This document shows, in pieces, positions 12,003 through 23,442 of a stretch of DNA of 64,000 bases. Made by a program: the position numbers and the translations under genes. The notes below the pieces were generated by a model. That model saw nothing but the letters and a program-made list of their open reading frames with translations, did not search any database and was not told where the DNA came from. The stretch comes from Chimonanthus salicifolius. Taxonomy: Eukaryota > Streptophyta > Magnoliopsida > Laurales > Calycanthaceae. The stretch lies in NCBI GenBank assembly GCA_013350335.1, contig CM023533.1, positions 81,124,112 through 81,188,111 of the forward strand, read 5' to 3'. The stretch's first letter is position 1. Each line of letters begins with the position of its first letter.

Positions 12003-12769
12003 ATATATACCCGTGAGAGGATCGCTACCCATATATATATATTTGTTGATGCAATCATTGCCATAAATATCACTTGTAATTTCATATTTATAAAAAATAT
12101 AGTGATAAAATACTGTTATCACGACAATACAAACATTTTACCGCAACACCTCTTATTACTGGTAAAACTCAATATTATCAAATATTTTGGTATAACGTGA
12201 CAATATTGCATGAAATATTCAATGACCAGTGAGGTGAGACTACGGGAGTGCAAAAGTGAGTGGGACTGAGTTCGAGTCTTTGAGACTCTGAGTTCGAAGT
12301 CTCATTCACTCGAAGCCCCCTTTTAAGTTTTTGGAGACAAACGATCATTCATTTGTTCCCTCAACCATAGTTCCTCACTCCTCACAATCGCAACTCACTT
12401 CCTCTCTCTCTCCATCTCTGTCTCCTCTATTGTTTTCTTCTTCCTTTTTTCCTTCCAATTCTTCCTTCCTCTCTTCCTTGACAGCGACGACCATCGATTC
12501 TTTTCATGCTTTCTTCAGTTCTTCTTCGACAACAACATAGTCCACAGCTACATGCAGTTTGAATAGATGTAATAGAATTAGTAACTATGATAATAATTTG
12601 TACAATCGATTTTTTTTTTATTTAGATGATAAATCTTATCAAAAATTTGTTTGAAATAAACAATGAAGAACTATTAGTCAATGATATAAAACTAATAGTA
12701 ATAATTGATTTAAAACTGAGTTGACAAAAGGGCCAAAAGCCCTAGGCCTTATTTTTTTTTTTTCTAAAA

Positions 12770-13200
12770 ATATGTTATGCAACAATTCTTGATCTTTTCT
12801 TCAATTTTAAGAACCTTTACAGCTTTATTCCTTAAGGTATCTTTTAATGTATTGAATTGTAATTCCATATTTTATTATCATTTCACTCATCTATTCTAAT
12901 ATCCAATTTTCATTAATCTTATTTGTAGTACCAAACTATTATTGACACGACAATGTGAATCATCCCTAGAGTACAGGCCTCACCCAAGTAGTTGAAGTTT
13001 CCATTCATTGGTCTCCTTGTTTTTAAGCTTCTACTTTATGAAAAATAGGATTTAAAATTTAGTTTTCACTCAATAATATTTTATTGGTGAATAGAAGAGA
13101 AAAATAAAATCCGAAAGTGAATTTTTTGCATGAAAGTTGCGACATCAGAAATTTTTCTAGAGACTTCATTAAATGGAGTTGGTAAAATTTTCATTATAAA
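12770..13200. repeat. TPS-array spacer block B, copy 1
   Basis: This block reappears at 16065-16330 (inside TPS copy 2 intron 1) and at 29065-29500. Shared words include TTCTTGATCTTTTCTTCAAT, TGTATTGAATTGTAATTCCA and TTTCACTCATCTATTCTAAT. The 13030-13200 part (CTTCTACTTTATGA, TATTTTATTGGTGAATAG, GACTTCATTAA) is shared only with 29360-29500. There is no coding content. Confidence 0.8.
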
Positions 13201-13240
13201 ACTTTCTAGCCTTTGATTAAGATCATAAAATGTTGACAGA

Positions 13241-13544
13241 ATAATAGGAAAATGTTACACAATAATTGAAGTTTTAGATTGGAGCAAAGTTAAGTTATAC
13301 TCCCTCCGTCTCATTTTAATTATCTCATTTGAAACATTTGTATTTTTTAAGGAACTATCTATATAAGACTAGCACTCCATGTGATCTCATCTACTTTCAA
13401 CATATTTTATATTATTCCAATATGAATGTAACAACTATTTTGGGACAATTCCAAAATCTATATCACACTACTAAATTGGGACATAATAATAGGAACATGT
13501 TACACAATCATTGAAGTTTTAGATTGGAGCAAAGTTAAGTTATA
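13241..13544. repeat. 59-bp direct repeats flanking a Stowaway-like sequence
   Basis: Nearly identical copies of a 59-bp segment (ATAATAGGAA..AAGTTAAGTTATA) lie at 13241-13299 and 13486-13544. The intervening DNA begins CTCCCTCCGTCTCATTTTAA, the classic terminus of Stowaway (Tc1/mariner) MITEs, but the opposite end is degraded (ATTGGGACATAAT). The long flanking repeat is not a normal 2-bp TA target duplication, so a local duplication accompanied or followed the insertion. Confidence 0.65.
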
Positions 13545-13718
13545 TAATTAGATTAGTAATTAGTTAAGTTAAAACTCTAAATTGATAAGATATATCCTTT
13601 GACTGACTAATACTAGTACAATACACTAGAGTCCACTTAAATTTTTTATTTGATTTGATCAGGTATGATTTGATTTGATCCATTGTAGTTAGAACCAAAG
13701 TTAGCATCAATCTCTTAT

Positions 13719-13847
13719 AAGCAGGGGTAATAATCTCGACCGATATTTGATATATATCGCCGATATCAGCCGATATTGGTGGTTTTTGTAAAAAAAAAAA
13801 GGAGAGAAATTCATCGGCCGATATTCGAGATTTTTTATTCCTGCTTA
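13719..13847. mobile_element. Small fold-back MITE
   Basis: The ends AAGCAGGGGTAATAATCTCG and CGAGATTTTTTATTCCTGCTT are inverted repeats of about 20 bp. Internal CCGATAT words also occur on both strands. At 129 bp and without an ORF, it is a short MITE. The flanking CTTATA / TACAAG shows no clear target duplication. Confidence 0.6.
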
Positions 13848-14489
13848 CAAGAACTAGTTTTAAGAGAAATTTATTATATATAATTGTTATTTGAGTTCCG
13901 CACGACCTTTTTTACAAAAGTCATTTGTTAGCATGAGATTCTTCTAAATTATTTTCTTTTTTACATAAAAATAATGAGCGAACTTGTATGGAAAGGAAGA
14001 AACCAATGCAAACTTTAGAAAATTATAAATTTGAAACATCAAATTGAAACATTATCTTTCATTTCATCTTAATTTTCTCACAAAAATATTAAAATAAAAT
14101 TAATAAAAATAAGAAAAAGAATATAATGACGCATAGAAGAAAACAAAAGGACAAAAATGACACAAAAGTATAGAGCAAATATGAAATGAGAGAAAAGAGC
14201 TCTTTATGTTCAAACGTAGACTTTTCTGATTAGCCATTAAACAAAGGCAAAGATGTATTACTATTTTTTGTTAATATTATTTTGTTTTCTTCATTAATTA
14301 TTGTCTTACTCACATAAAAGGACAAATAATGTAGGAATTATTTTGCCATCATTAAGAATCTATTCTCAACCATTGTCAGAAATACTGTTCTCAAGATAAT
14401 AACGACTATTGGTAATATCAAAATATTTTCAAATTCTTAGATTTTTTATTAGACATTATAGAAAATCTCATAGAAAATATAAATATTTA

Positions 14490-15290
14490 AAAAATAAAAA
14501 ATTAGTAAATGAAAATATTAATAAGATAAAAATCTTAATAGCATTCATCAACAACTAACAACCAATTGGAACAAAAACTTCTGTTAAAAAGTCAATATTA
14601 TTGGGAATTTACTGGGATATTATCATTTATCATGTTTTTAGCGTGATTTTATCGAAAATTTACTATTTAAAATACATGCAGCAATAAATATGCGTTATTA
14701 ATGCGATAATAGTAATTTCATTTTCTAAACTAATATATTTTGTAGTATGGTAAATTCTCATACCTAGGAAGAAGATTCTCAGGCATCAATCAATCGGAAA
14801 TTAAATAATGGAAATAAATACCCACCCATTTCTGTAAAAATTTCAAAACTTAAAAAATAAAAATATAGTAAATGAGCATATTAATAAGATAAATATCTCA
14901 ATCGCATTTATGAACAACAAACAATCAATTGAAAAAAAAAAAGTCTGCTAAAAAGTCAAGATTATTGGGAATTAACAGGAATATTATCATTTACCACGTT
15001 TTTAGCGTGATTTTATTGAGAATTTAATGTTAAAATTATGAGCAGTAATAATTCTGCATTATTAACTGATAATAATACTTTCATTTTCTAAACTAATATT
15101 TTGTAGTACTGTAAATTTTTGCAGATGTTCTGAGGCCAGCTTTCTTCATCCCTAAGGAAGAAGATTCTCAGGCACCAATCAGTCGGAAATTAAATAATGG
15201 AAAGTTTTACTTGTTCATCAGTACATCTTCTTCTAGGTTTCAAGTTCCTTTAAATACCCACCCATTTCTGCAGAAGTTTCAACAAATTCA
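14490..15290 (+). repeat. Tandem duplication of the TPS copy 2 promoter region
   Basis: About 14490-14850 and 14850-15290 are two diverged direct copies. Shared words include AAAAAGTCAATATTATTGGG versus AAAAAGTCAAGATTATTGGG, TTTTTAGCGTGATTTTAT, AGGAAGAAGATTCTCAGGCA and AATACCCACCCATTTCTG. The second copy leads directly into exon 1 of TPS copy 2, so the gene has, or had, a duplicated 5' regulatory region. The first half also matches 17370-17760 in intron 1. Confidence 0.8.
15248..15256 (+). promoter_or_regulatory. Possible TATA box of TPS copy 2
   Basis: CTTTAAATA lies about 90 bp upstream of the exon 1 ATG and is kept in both copies of the promoter duplication (diverged to GAAATAAATA in the upstream copy). 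This is a positional inference only. Confidence 0.3.
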
Positions 15291-15355
15291 AGAAGTAAGC
15301 CATCGACCGACCCCTTTTAAGGTTCTTATATACTCAAGAAGTATGGCTCTTCTTT

Positions 15356-15516
15356 CTTCAGATCCTCTCTCTACTACTACTCTCCATCCACCAGAGAACG
15401 AAAAGACAAAGGCAGATAGCCTTTCATCACCATTTCATCCTAGTGGATGGAGAGTAGTAGTAGAGAGGAACTGAAGACAAAGGCAGATAGCCTTTCATCA
15501 CCATTTCATCCTAGTG
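15356..15516 (+). repeat. Fold-back plus direct duplication inside TPS exon 1
   Basis: A 43-bp segment (AAGACAAAGGCAGATAGCCT onward to CTAGTG) occurs at 15403-15445 and again at 15474-15516. The spacer 15443-15476 is an inverted copy of 15356-15391 (upstream CTCTCTACTACTACTCTCCA; downstream TGGAGAGTAGTAGTAGAGAG), differing by a missing CT and a small mismatch. The net 71-bp gain shifts the frame and brings in a TGA at 15472-15474. Confidence 0.9.
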
Positions 15517-15611
15517 TCTGGGGAGACTACTTTATTTCTTACTCTGAAGATCAGATGGTAAACATGCATAACTCACCTTTTGTGCTTTATGGCACCGCAA
15601 ATTCGCTAGTA

Positions 15612-17923
15612 CTGGTGAATTCATGGGTGCTTTGGCCACTTTATCTATGAAAGTAGTGGTTAAAATTCTTATTATTATTTAGGGTTAGTAGCACCATGAG
15701 TTCTATAGTTTTTAAGCAGTAAACCTCTAGGGTTGGATCATTTAAGCTTGTCACACTAGACATTTTATGGAAATCTTTCACACTAGACACTAGTCATATA
15801 GACACCCGGGAAATTAAGGTGGGATTTTCAAACGAGGTCGTTTCTTGACCGATTTCTACAAAAAATGTATCAAATTCGTCTACCCTGAATTTTATAAACT
15901 CCGGGACTGATTTTAAGTGAAAATGGTATAGTTTTGAGCTTCAAAATATTATCCAAAAACTCTTAATTCTTTGGGTATGATTATTAGTAATCCAATAATT
16001 ATTTAGAAAAAGGAAAAAAAATACTAAAGACTCAGAGTAATTTATGCTTAAATATCTTAAGCAACCATTCTTGATCTTTTCTTCAATTTAAAGAACTTTT
16101 ACAGTTTTTTCCTTTAGGTATCTTCTAATGTATTGAATTGTAATTCCATATTTTAATATCATTTCACTCATCTATTCTAATATCCAATTTTCACTAAACT
16201 TACTTTAGTTATATGCTAAGTATTATTTTATCAATTATTATTAAAAACCTACTCATCTCATATTATGTAACAACAACTCATGCAAGCTTTTATTTGTAAT
16301 ACCAAACTATTGTTGACACGTGAATCTTGATTTTACTTATCAAGATCAAGTGGCTAAAAATGAGTTTAAGTTAAAATTTGGTCCACCTATATCGCATTTA
16401 CAAAAATTTAAATAGAATCAACTATAGTCTGAATTCATTTTTTTTTTATATCGCATTTACAAAAAATTAAATAGAAAAAAATAGACTAGTTGTGACTCAC
16501 ATTTTTATATATAAATGCATGCAGTACATTAGTAGAGATGGTAAACCAACATTGTTGTTTTCAATCATGTCTGATTTAGACATTATCTTATTTTTTTTTT
16601 TTTTAATTTAATGGAGCTCATCCTTTCCACCAACTATTGGGTTATAAATTTTGAGCATTTTTTTATTTCTTTGAATTTTTTTCCCAATCCCTATCTTTGA
16701 ATTTATCAAAGAAAAGCTTCTAGTTTTGATCACTCTAAAAATGACTAAAGTTTTGATTTTCATTGGCCATGACCAAAAGTTATTTGCATTGAAAAATATT
16801 AAGAAGATTGTGATCCTTCGGAGAAAGTAAAAGGATAAAATCCATAGTAGTAAGAAAAAAAAAAACCTTAGTTTCACTTACAAATATCATACCTTTGAAA
16901 AGGATTAAGTTCTAATACACAATGAATTGTCGGGTGCTCCAAAGTTCACAAGGTGCTAACTAATGGTATATGAGATTATGGTTAACCATAACTCAGCTAT
17001 AATGAAGATGATTTTTTAGATTATTGTCAAAAGATAATAAAATTTTAAAAATTATAAATAAGTAAAAGATTTAGAAAAAATAGTCAGAAAATAGGGCTTA
17101 ACAAAACAAATGCTCCTCTTTTAATGAATCCAGATTAAAAAATAAACCTCATATTCATTAAATGATAACTGTTTACCTAAACTGGTAGGATTGATTGAAA
17201 ATGTTTAAGTTTGAATATGTGAATACTTAAATTATAATAACTTAATTAATTGAGCTAAGTTTATTAATAGCAAAATAGTTTCTTCTCTAAATCCCTAAAC
17301 TCTTTCAGTTTTTAAAGACATAACTTTATTGATCAAAGTCAAAATATTCCTTTGTTGACCCCATATTCAAACATAGACTTTTTTATTAGCCTATCAACAA
17401 AGGCAAAGATATATTACTATTTTTGTTAATGTTATTTTGTTTTTTTCATTAATTATTGTCTTACTCATATAAAAGGACATAGTAATGTGGGAACAATTTT
17501 TCCATCAATAAGAAACTTGCTCAACCATTATCATAAATACCATTCTCGGGTTATTAGCGGCTATAGGTAATATCGAAATATTTTCAAATTCTTAGATTTT
17601 TACTGAGAAATTAATGAGAAAATCTTACAGAAAATATCAATATTTAAAAATAAAATAAAAATCTTCATACCATTCATGAACAATTAACAACGAATTGGAA
17701 AAGAAACTTCCTTTAAAAAGGTATTATTATCAAGAATTTACTGAGATATTATCATTAAATTCTCTAGTACTCATGAATTCATGGGTGCTTTGGCCACTTC
17801 ATCCATGAAAGTAGTGGTTAAAATTCTATACACATGGCCTCATAGGGTTAGTATCACCATGAGTTCTATAGTTTTTAAGGGTTGGATCATTTAGGGTTGT
17901 CGCACTAGACATTTTATGGTTCT
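15612..17923. repeat. Direct repeats in TPS copy 2 intron 1
   Basis: The 15612-15775 segment (GGTGAATTCATGGGTGCTTT, GAAAGTAGTGGTTAAAATTC, CACCATGAGTTCTATAGTTT, CACTAGACATTTTATGG) is repeated at 17765-17920. Between them, 16065-16330 is array block B and 17370-17760 matches the promoter region 14215-14630. Intron 1 (about 2.6 kb) therefore looks like a duplicated piece of the gene's own upstream region and intron, not foreign DNA. Confidence 0.75.
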
Positions 17924-18572
17924 ATAAATCACCAATTGCCCTATGAACCATATGAAAGGTGAGTAGGCCACTTCAGCCATGCATTAAGTCACTTGAAAGT
18001 TTTCATATCAATCAATTTATTCCTGCATTGTCCACATGGCCGTGGATGATTGGTAGCACCATAGAATTTCTAGTGCTACACTTGTTCACGAGTTGGGTTC
18101 CTGCATTGTCGATTCATCCATTTTCTTTTTCACACACATTGAAACCTGGTAATGTAATCTAGAGTTTAATTGGAGTTGCAGAAAATAGATGAATGGACAA
18201 GAAAGGTTAATGAGTTGAAGGAGGAAGTAAAGAGGATGCTTAGCAATGCTAAAGGGTCAATTAAGGAAATGGTCTTGATTGATGAGCTCCAACGACTTGG
18301 AGTGGGCTATCACTTTGAAAAGGAGATCGACCAGTGTCTGCAACGTATTCATGATTCAAATGTGGATTACCAAGATTTGGTGACTGTTACTCTTCGATTT
18401 CGACTGCTGAGACATAAGGGTTATAACATCTCTTCTGGTAAGTCTCTCTCTCTCACTGCCTCATATCAGCTACAAACGTTCTGTCCAAATCAATATTTGA
18501 AAAATTCGTCCACTTTTGGGATTTTGGTTTATGGGATGAATGACTTTAATCATGATGGGAATTATTTTGTAG

Positions 18573-18610
18573 ATGTATTTCAAGTTCATAATTTATTTGA
18601 TGGTACAACG
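18573..18610 (+). other. Displaced 3' splice site before TPS copy 2 exon 3
   Basis: The conserved exon start ATGTGTTCTATAAG at 18611 is preceded by CG instead of AG. The nearest AG is at 18571-18572, 38 bp upstream, and is followed by ATGTATTTCAAG, which looks like a diverged copy of the exon start. Using that AG adds 38 nt, shifts the frame and gives a stop within about 30 codons. Confidence 0.7.
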
Positions 18611-19319
18611 ATGTGTTCTATAAGTTTAAAGATGAGAAGGGCAACTTCAAAGCAAATTTGATTAATGATGTGAGAGGCCTATTGAATTTATATGAGGCGG
18701 GATTTTATGGCATTCAAGGAGAAGGCATATTAGATGAAGCCATTGCTTTTACAAGAAAGAGCCTTTCATCAGTTTTAGGCAAATTAGATGGTCCTCTTGC
18801 AGAAGAGGTAGGACATGCTCTTGAGCTACCCATACGCAAGCGCATGCCAAGGCTAGATGCAAGGTTCTATATCTATCTTTGAACAAGAAAAACCAAGCAA
18901 TGATGTCATTCTTCAGCTTGCCAAGTTTGATTTCAACTTACTACAGTCACAACACCGCAGAGAGTTAAAGGAAGCAACAAGGCAAGTATCACTAGCCGAA
19001 GTTATTTAAGAAGAGTATAACATGTCATTATAATAGGGTTCATTTTAGAACAATCAAACTATGAGTAGGTTTTTTACATTGGATGGGAATCACAAGAGGG
19101 CAGACATTGATTATATATTGGCAAGCATTGGGCTTTGGTCACATATGGGACAAGATCAAAATAACATCCATCATTCTCATTTTGGTCGAAATTGGACAAT
19201 TACGTGTTGTAGCACTAAACAATTTATGGTGCTATCTATCAACAATTGTCACATTATATTAATTCAAGAGTCAATTTAGTCATTATAATTTTCTTTAGCA
19301 ACTTTCACACAAGGATTAG

Positions 19320-19400
19320 AGTGGCCACCAAGAACCTGCTTTAAAAAGCAAGAGTCTTGTGCTCGATTCTCACGACACCTTGGTCATAAAAAAAAGCAAA
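19320..19400 (+). mobile_element. SINE-like fragment in TPS copy 2 intron 3
   Basis: A short stretch with a Pol III B-box-like word (GTGCTCGATTCTC), followed by ACACCTTGGTCAT and an A-run. It resembles the tRNA-related part of a plant SINE, but it is too short to be sure. Confidence 0.3.
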
Positions 19401-21980
19401 TGTCACTTTTGAATTGAGACATGTGCTAGTTACAGATTTGTGGACCATAATTTCCTTAGTTTGACAGCATGAGATGTCCTCTCACAGGACTAATTAATTT
19501 TAGAACGAAACACTCTTGGAGCGGCTGAAAAATCACTGTTGTAAGCCATTCTACATGGGAACTATAAAAAATTACCAAATAATACTTCATTAATGCCTTG
19601 TCAACACGCATTCTGCTACTATACATGCCTCAGATAAATTTGACATTTAATCAAGTAATTTAGAGGAGTTGTCATTGTTTTATACTACAATAATGGATAG
19701 TATTATTTCTTTCTTATAGCTAATTTGATATTTAAACTCAATAATAAATCATTAAACATCACTAATTTCTCAGACTAGATAATGTGGTTTAAATTGTTAT
19801 CTCATATAGGTGGTGGAAGGAGATAGGCCTTGTAAAGAAGTATTCTTTTGCTAGAGACCGAATAGTTGAGAGCTATTTGTGGATATTGTGTGCATATTTT
19901 GAACCTCAATATTCAAGAGGCAGAGGCATGATGACAAAGACGTTTGGCCTTATATCAATTGTTGATGACCTTTATGATGTTCGTGGTACTACAGAGGAAC
20001 TTGAATTGTTTACAAATGCAATCCTCAGGTTTGATTCACAATACACATTCCCTTGCCTAAGTGATTCATGGAGAGTTTTGTATTTATAATATATTTTAAA
20101 AATTAAATTGGAATTTAAATAGTTGAGATCAGGTTGAACCTCGAGTGTTATAAAATCATAACTTGATAAAATTCTTAAACTAAAACTTACTCCCAAAATT
20201 TAGTTATTCATACATGTGCAGCTGCAACCTTTTTAATTATATTTACTTTTTTCAGTGGGATTTTGAGGCTACTAATCAGCTGCTGGAGTATATGAAGGAT
20301 ATCTATCTTTGCAGTATTACACACTGTTGATGAATTTGAAGATGAACTATTGCCATCAGAAAAGTTCTACCGTACTGATACCATAAAAAAATGGTACGAT
20401 ATCTAAATGGAACGGAGAGTAATATTTAAATCTGAGGTTTTCCACACGTAAATTTAGAAAAAATTCAAAAAATATTTTAAAAATTGACTCATGAATCAAA
20501 CCTTCTTAAAATAACATCAGGTTCAACTGTGGTCAAACTCGTAACATCATTATAATGCTCTATAATAATATTAATTAATTAATTTAATAATAACAAATTT
20601 TTTAAAATATAATATATGCTAATAAATATAAAAAAACTGATAATCACATTTTCATAAAAAATATTTAGTCACACTAATTATAATTATAAGTAACAGAATA
20701 GTCTAACAATCCAACATAAACAAACCTTTTGAGAGTTATTGAAGTCAACCGCACTAACCTTTTAACCTGTGGGTTATTAAGAGTTTTTTTAAGATTTAAA
20801 CTTTGAAAAGGATTTACAGATAATTGAACCACATTTAGTAAAGATCTGGGTTGAATCGGATTCATTCTTTTAAAAGGATGGGGTTTTAAAATAGAGACAG
20901 AAGTACTGTTGAGATCTTTGATTTAAACGTAAATGTCACGAGAAGCAAGAACACATTCAATGGTAGGATTTATCAAACGGGGGTAAAAACACAATTTTAA
21001 ACACTAAGAGCTTGTAAATCCGGTTCTAATAACACTTTATATGAGATTACTTACAAGTACCCAATGGTATTAAATGATTGAATGTATAAGATGTAAATCC
21101 CTTTACGTAATTTTTTATTTAGCATTCATACATGCCAATGAATTGAAATTTATAATAGGATAACCAATTTATCATGGAGCCTCTTGCTATATCAAGTAAA
21201 TAGTGTGGTTCTTGTACAAATTTATGTTTTCATTACTTTTATAGTAGTCATTAGAATTTGTTTAATTCAAATGGAATCAAACAAAAAAAAAAATTAACAT
21301 TATCATTTCTTCATTTTCTCTTAATTCAAAATTCTTAAATTCAAATAATTGTGAAGTCCAGACAAGAATTCTAGTCGAAAGGGTGACAAATAATAATAAA
21401 GTAATTAATGTTATTATTTGCTCTTGTTCTGACGAATTTTTTTTGAACGATTGTTTTGATTGTGGTGATTAGATGAAAGAAATAGTAAATGCCTATTTCA
21501 AGGAAGCTCAATGGCTTAGCATCAAATATGTGCCTACACTGGAAGAGTATCTTGAGGTTTCACTGGTCACTGGCGGATACTTTTACCTCACTTGTTCTTA
21601 TGTTGGCATGGGAAAAGAGGCTACTCAAGAAGCATTCAAATGGTTGGAAACCCATCCCAAGTTTATCCTGGATTCTTCCATCGTTTGTAGGCTTTCTGAT
21701 GACATCCAATCAAATGAGGTAAAGAATCAACCATTTCCTTTTCTCATAATTAAATAATTAATTTCAACTTTAAATATTACTCAATATTCAAAATTTCAAA
21801 TATCAATCTACAAAAACAACATAAATTAAATAGTGTTTTCTTTACATGGATATCCCCACCCCACATTGGAGGTAAGATTAATCCTACGGGCAAATGTAAA
21901 CTTCCTAATCCACAAACACCAGTCAAGTTTACAGAGAGTGGCCCATTGGGATTGAACATGAATCAAAGTCAAGACCACGC

Positions 21981-22329
21981 TGTTGGATTTGGCTCAAAAG
22001 GTCCTTTCTGGGCCAGGTTGTGTTTATGTAAGGCCCAGCATGCCTGGTTGTGTTATTTGTAATGCCCGAATATATAAAAGCTATTTTTTCTCCAGGGCTT
22101 TCAGCTGTGCGTTTTTCTCAATGGGAAATAGGAGAGAAAAGGAGTCACTGTGAAGAACAGGGAGAGGATATAAGATTAGAGGCTTTAGGAAATTCTTGTA
22201 AGTGTTTTTCTTCATAGTGGAATCGAGCATCACGCTCCGTGGACATAGGAAGGATTTTGACGAACCACTTAAATCTCTGTGTTCTCGTGGCTTGATTGAT
22301 CTGTCGTTTGTGTAATTTATTTCTCAACA
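21981..22329 (+). mobile_element. Solo LTR (349 bp, Copia-like) in TPS copy 2 intron 6
   Basis: The termini TGTTGGATTTGG and TTTCTCAACA fit TG..CA. The flanks CACGC (21976-21980) and CCCGC (22330-22334) agree at 4 of 5 positions. Inside are a TATA-like ATATATAAAAGC near 22070 and a U5-like end with AACCACTTAAATCTCTGTGT, typical of Copia LTRs. There is no internal region or second LTR. Confidence 0.75.
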
Positions 22330-22814
22330 CCCGCTTCATGAGACATGCTTCTCGAACGTCAGGCCAATCCCTTGAATAATGTTTGTTGATATAATTTTGG
22401 TTTGCATGGTGCTACTCTTATTCATACAAACTGTCCCAATTATTTGTATAAACTAAATTTGGATAATTCTAAAGTATTATTTACATTGCCACCTTACTTT
22501 GTTGAGTTTGAATATTTGAAGCGAGAGCAAAAGAAACCACATGTATCATCATCAATAGAGTGCTACATGAAGGATCATGGAGTGTCAAGGCAAAGGCCTG
22601 CAGCAAGTTCCAAGAGATGATAGCAATAGCATGGAAGAACATGAATCACTTCTGTCTCAAACCCACACCCCTTCCAATGTCTCTCTTGATGCGAGTCATC
22701 AACCTTGCTCGAGTCATAGAAGTCCTCTATCAGTATGGAGAAGGCTACACTGAATCCTCTGGAGAAACGAAGAACAAAATCCAAGCAGTGCTTGTCGATC
22801 CTGTTATCATCTGA

Positions 22815-23442
22815 ATTCTACATTATATCTTTGGAACATAAATAAAATATTCAAGCTATAAACTAATTTAAAAGTTTAGTAATCAAAAGAAAACTATCTA
22901 CTTTCGAAAGTTTTATGTAATAGGTTTGAAATAGTATATTATGAGATCTTTGAGACTAGTCAAAGTCATGTACCCTAATTCTATTTCTTCGGTAGAGATA
23001 GGTTTGTGGATCATCGTGTTAGAGGCATTGATGGGATGAAGGATTTGTTTGGATGTGATGAAAATGCGCATAACAGGTCAAAATTCAAAGAAATGAAACA
23101 TGTGCGCATCTCTAAGTAGGGTACAAACAAAAGCTCATGTAGGACCAGCTTACACAGCTTGAGTATTTGTTAAGAAATGCTCGAGTCTAAAGCATGGACC
23201 TAAGCTCGAGCTCAATGCAATCTTGAGTTTGTCTTTTCAATATTCAATTAAGTATTTAAGCTCAAGTCCTTCTAGAAATCATGTTTGGCCCAACTCTCTT
23301 TTAGTTCCTTCAAGAAAATCATATAAGGATAATAAACCATTGAACAAGAATAATGACCTCAAAAATTTATTAGTTACATTGTTGGATTTGATGTTCAGAG
23401 AATTACGTGAATAGGATGGGAGTAAAGTTATCCCTAAAAGTT
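22815..23442. other. TPS copy 2 3' flank, no gene recognised
   Basis: The first part should hold the former 3' UTR; AATAAA-like words occur at about 22840-22846 (CATAAATAAAATA). The rest shows no exon or TE signature that I can name. Confidence 0.5.

Larger units (their letters stand above)
11147..12330. repeat. TPS-array upstream block, copy 1 (homologous to 27250-27780)
   Basis: Segments at 11147-11350 and 12035-12330 match 27267-27445 and 27450-27750. Shared words include GGTGGTCCAACTTG, CTTCCACATAAT, GATCTTCAACCCAAAT, GATGCAATCATTG and CGAAGCCCCCTTTTAA. This copy is interrupted by the Mutator-like MITE at 11530-12002. The sharing shows that the spacer DNA of the terpene synthase array was duplicated together with its genes. 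Confidence 0.75.
15343..22814 (+). pseudogene. Terpene synthase (TPS-a type), copy 2: seven exons, multiply broken
   Basis: All seven exons of the plant TPS-a gene plan are recognisable: 1, 15343-15557 (FHPSVWGDYFISYSEDQM); 2, 18182-18437 (LIDELQRLGVGYHFEKEI); 3, 18611-18981; 4, 19810-20028 (219 nt, with ARDR and the DDLYD metal-binding motif); 5, 20256-20393; 6, 21473-21718 (RLSDDIQSNE, start of the NSE/DTE motif); 7, 22507-22814, ending NKIQAVLVDPVII and TGA. No transit peptide is evident, as in cytosolic sesquiterpene synthases, which cyclise farnesyl diphosphate. Lesions: a 71-bp fold-back insertion in exon 1, a displaced exon 3 acceptor, a 2-bp deletion at 18880, loss of G at the exon 5 start, an extra base near 20307, and a 1-bp deletion near 22594. 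Intron 3 has a GC donor. Exons 2, 4 and 6 are intact. A full-length product is not possible, so it is a recent pseudogene. Confidence 0.9.
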
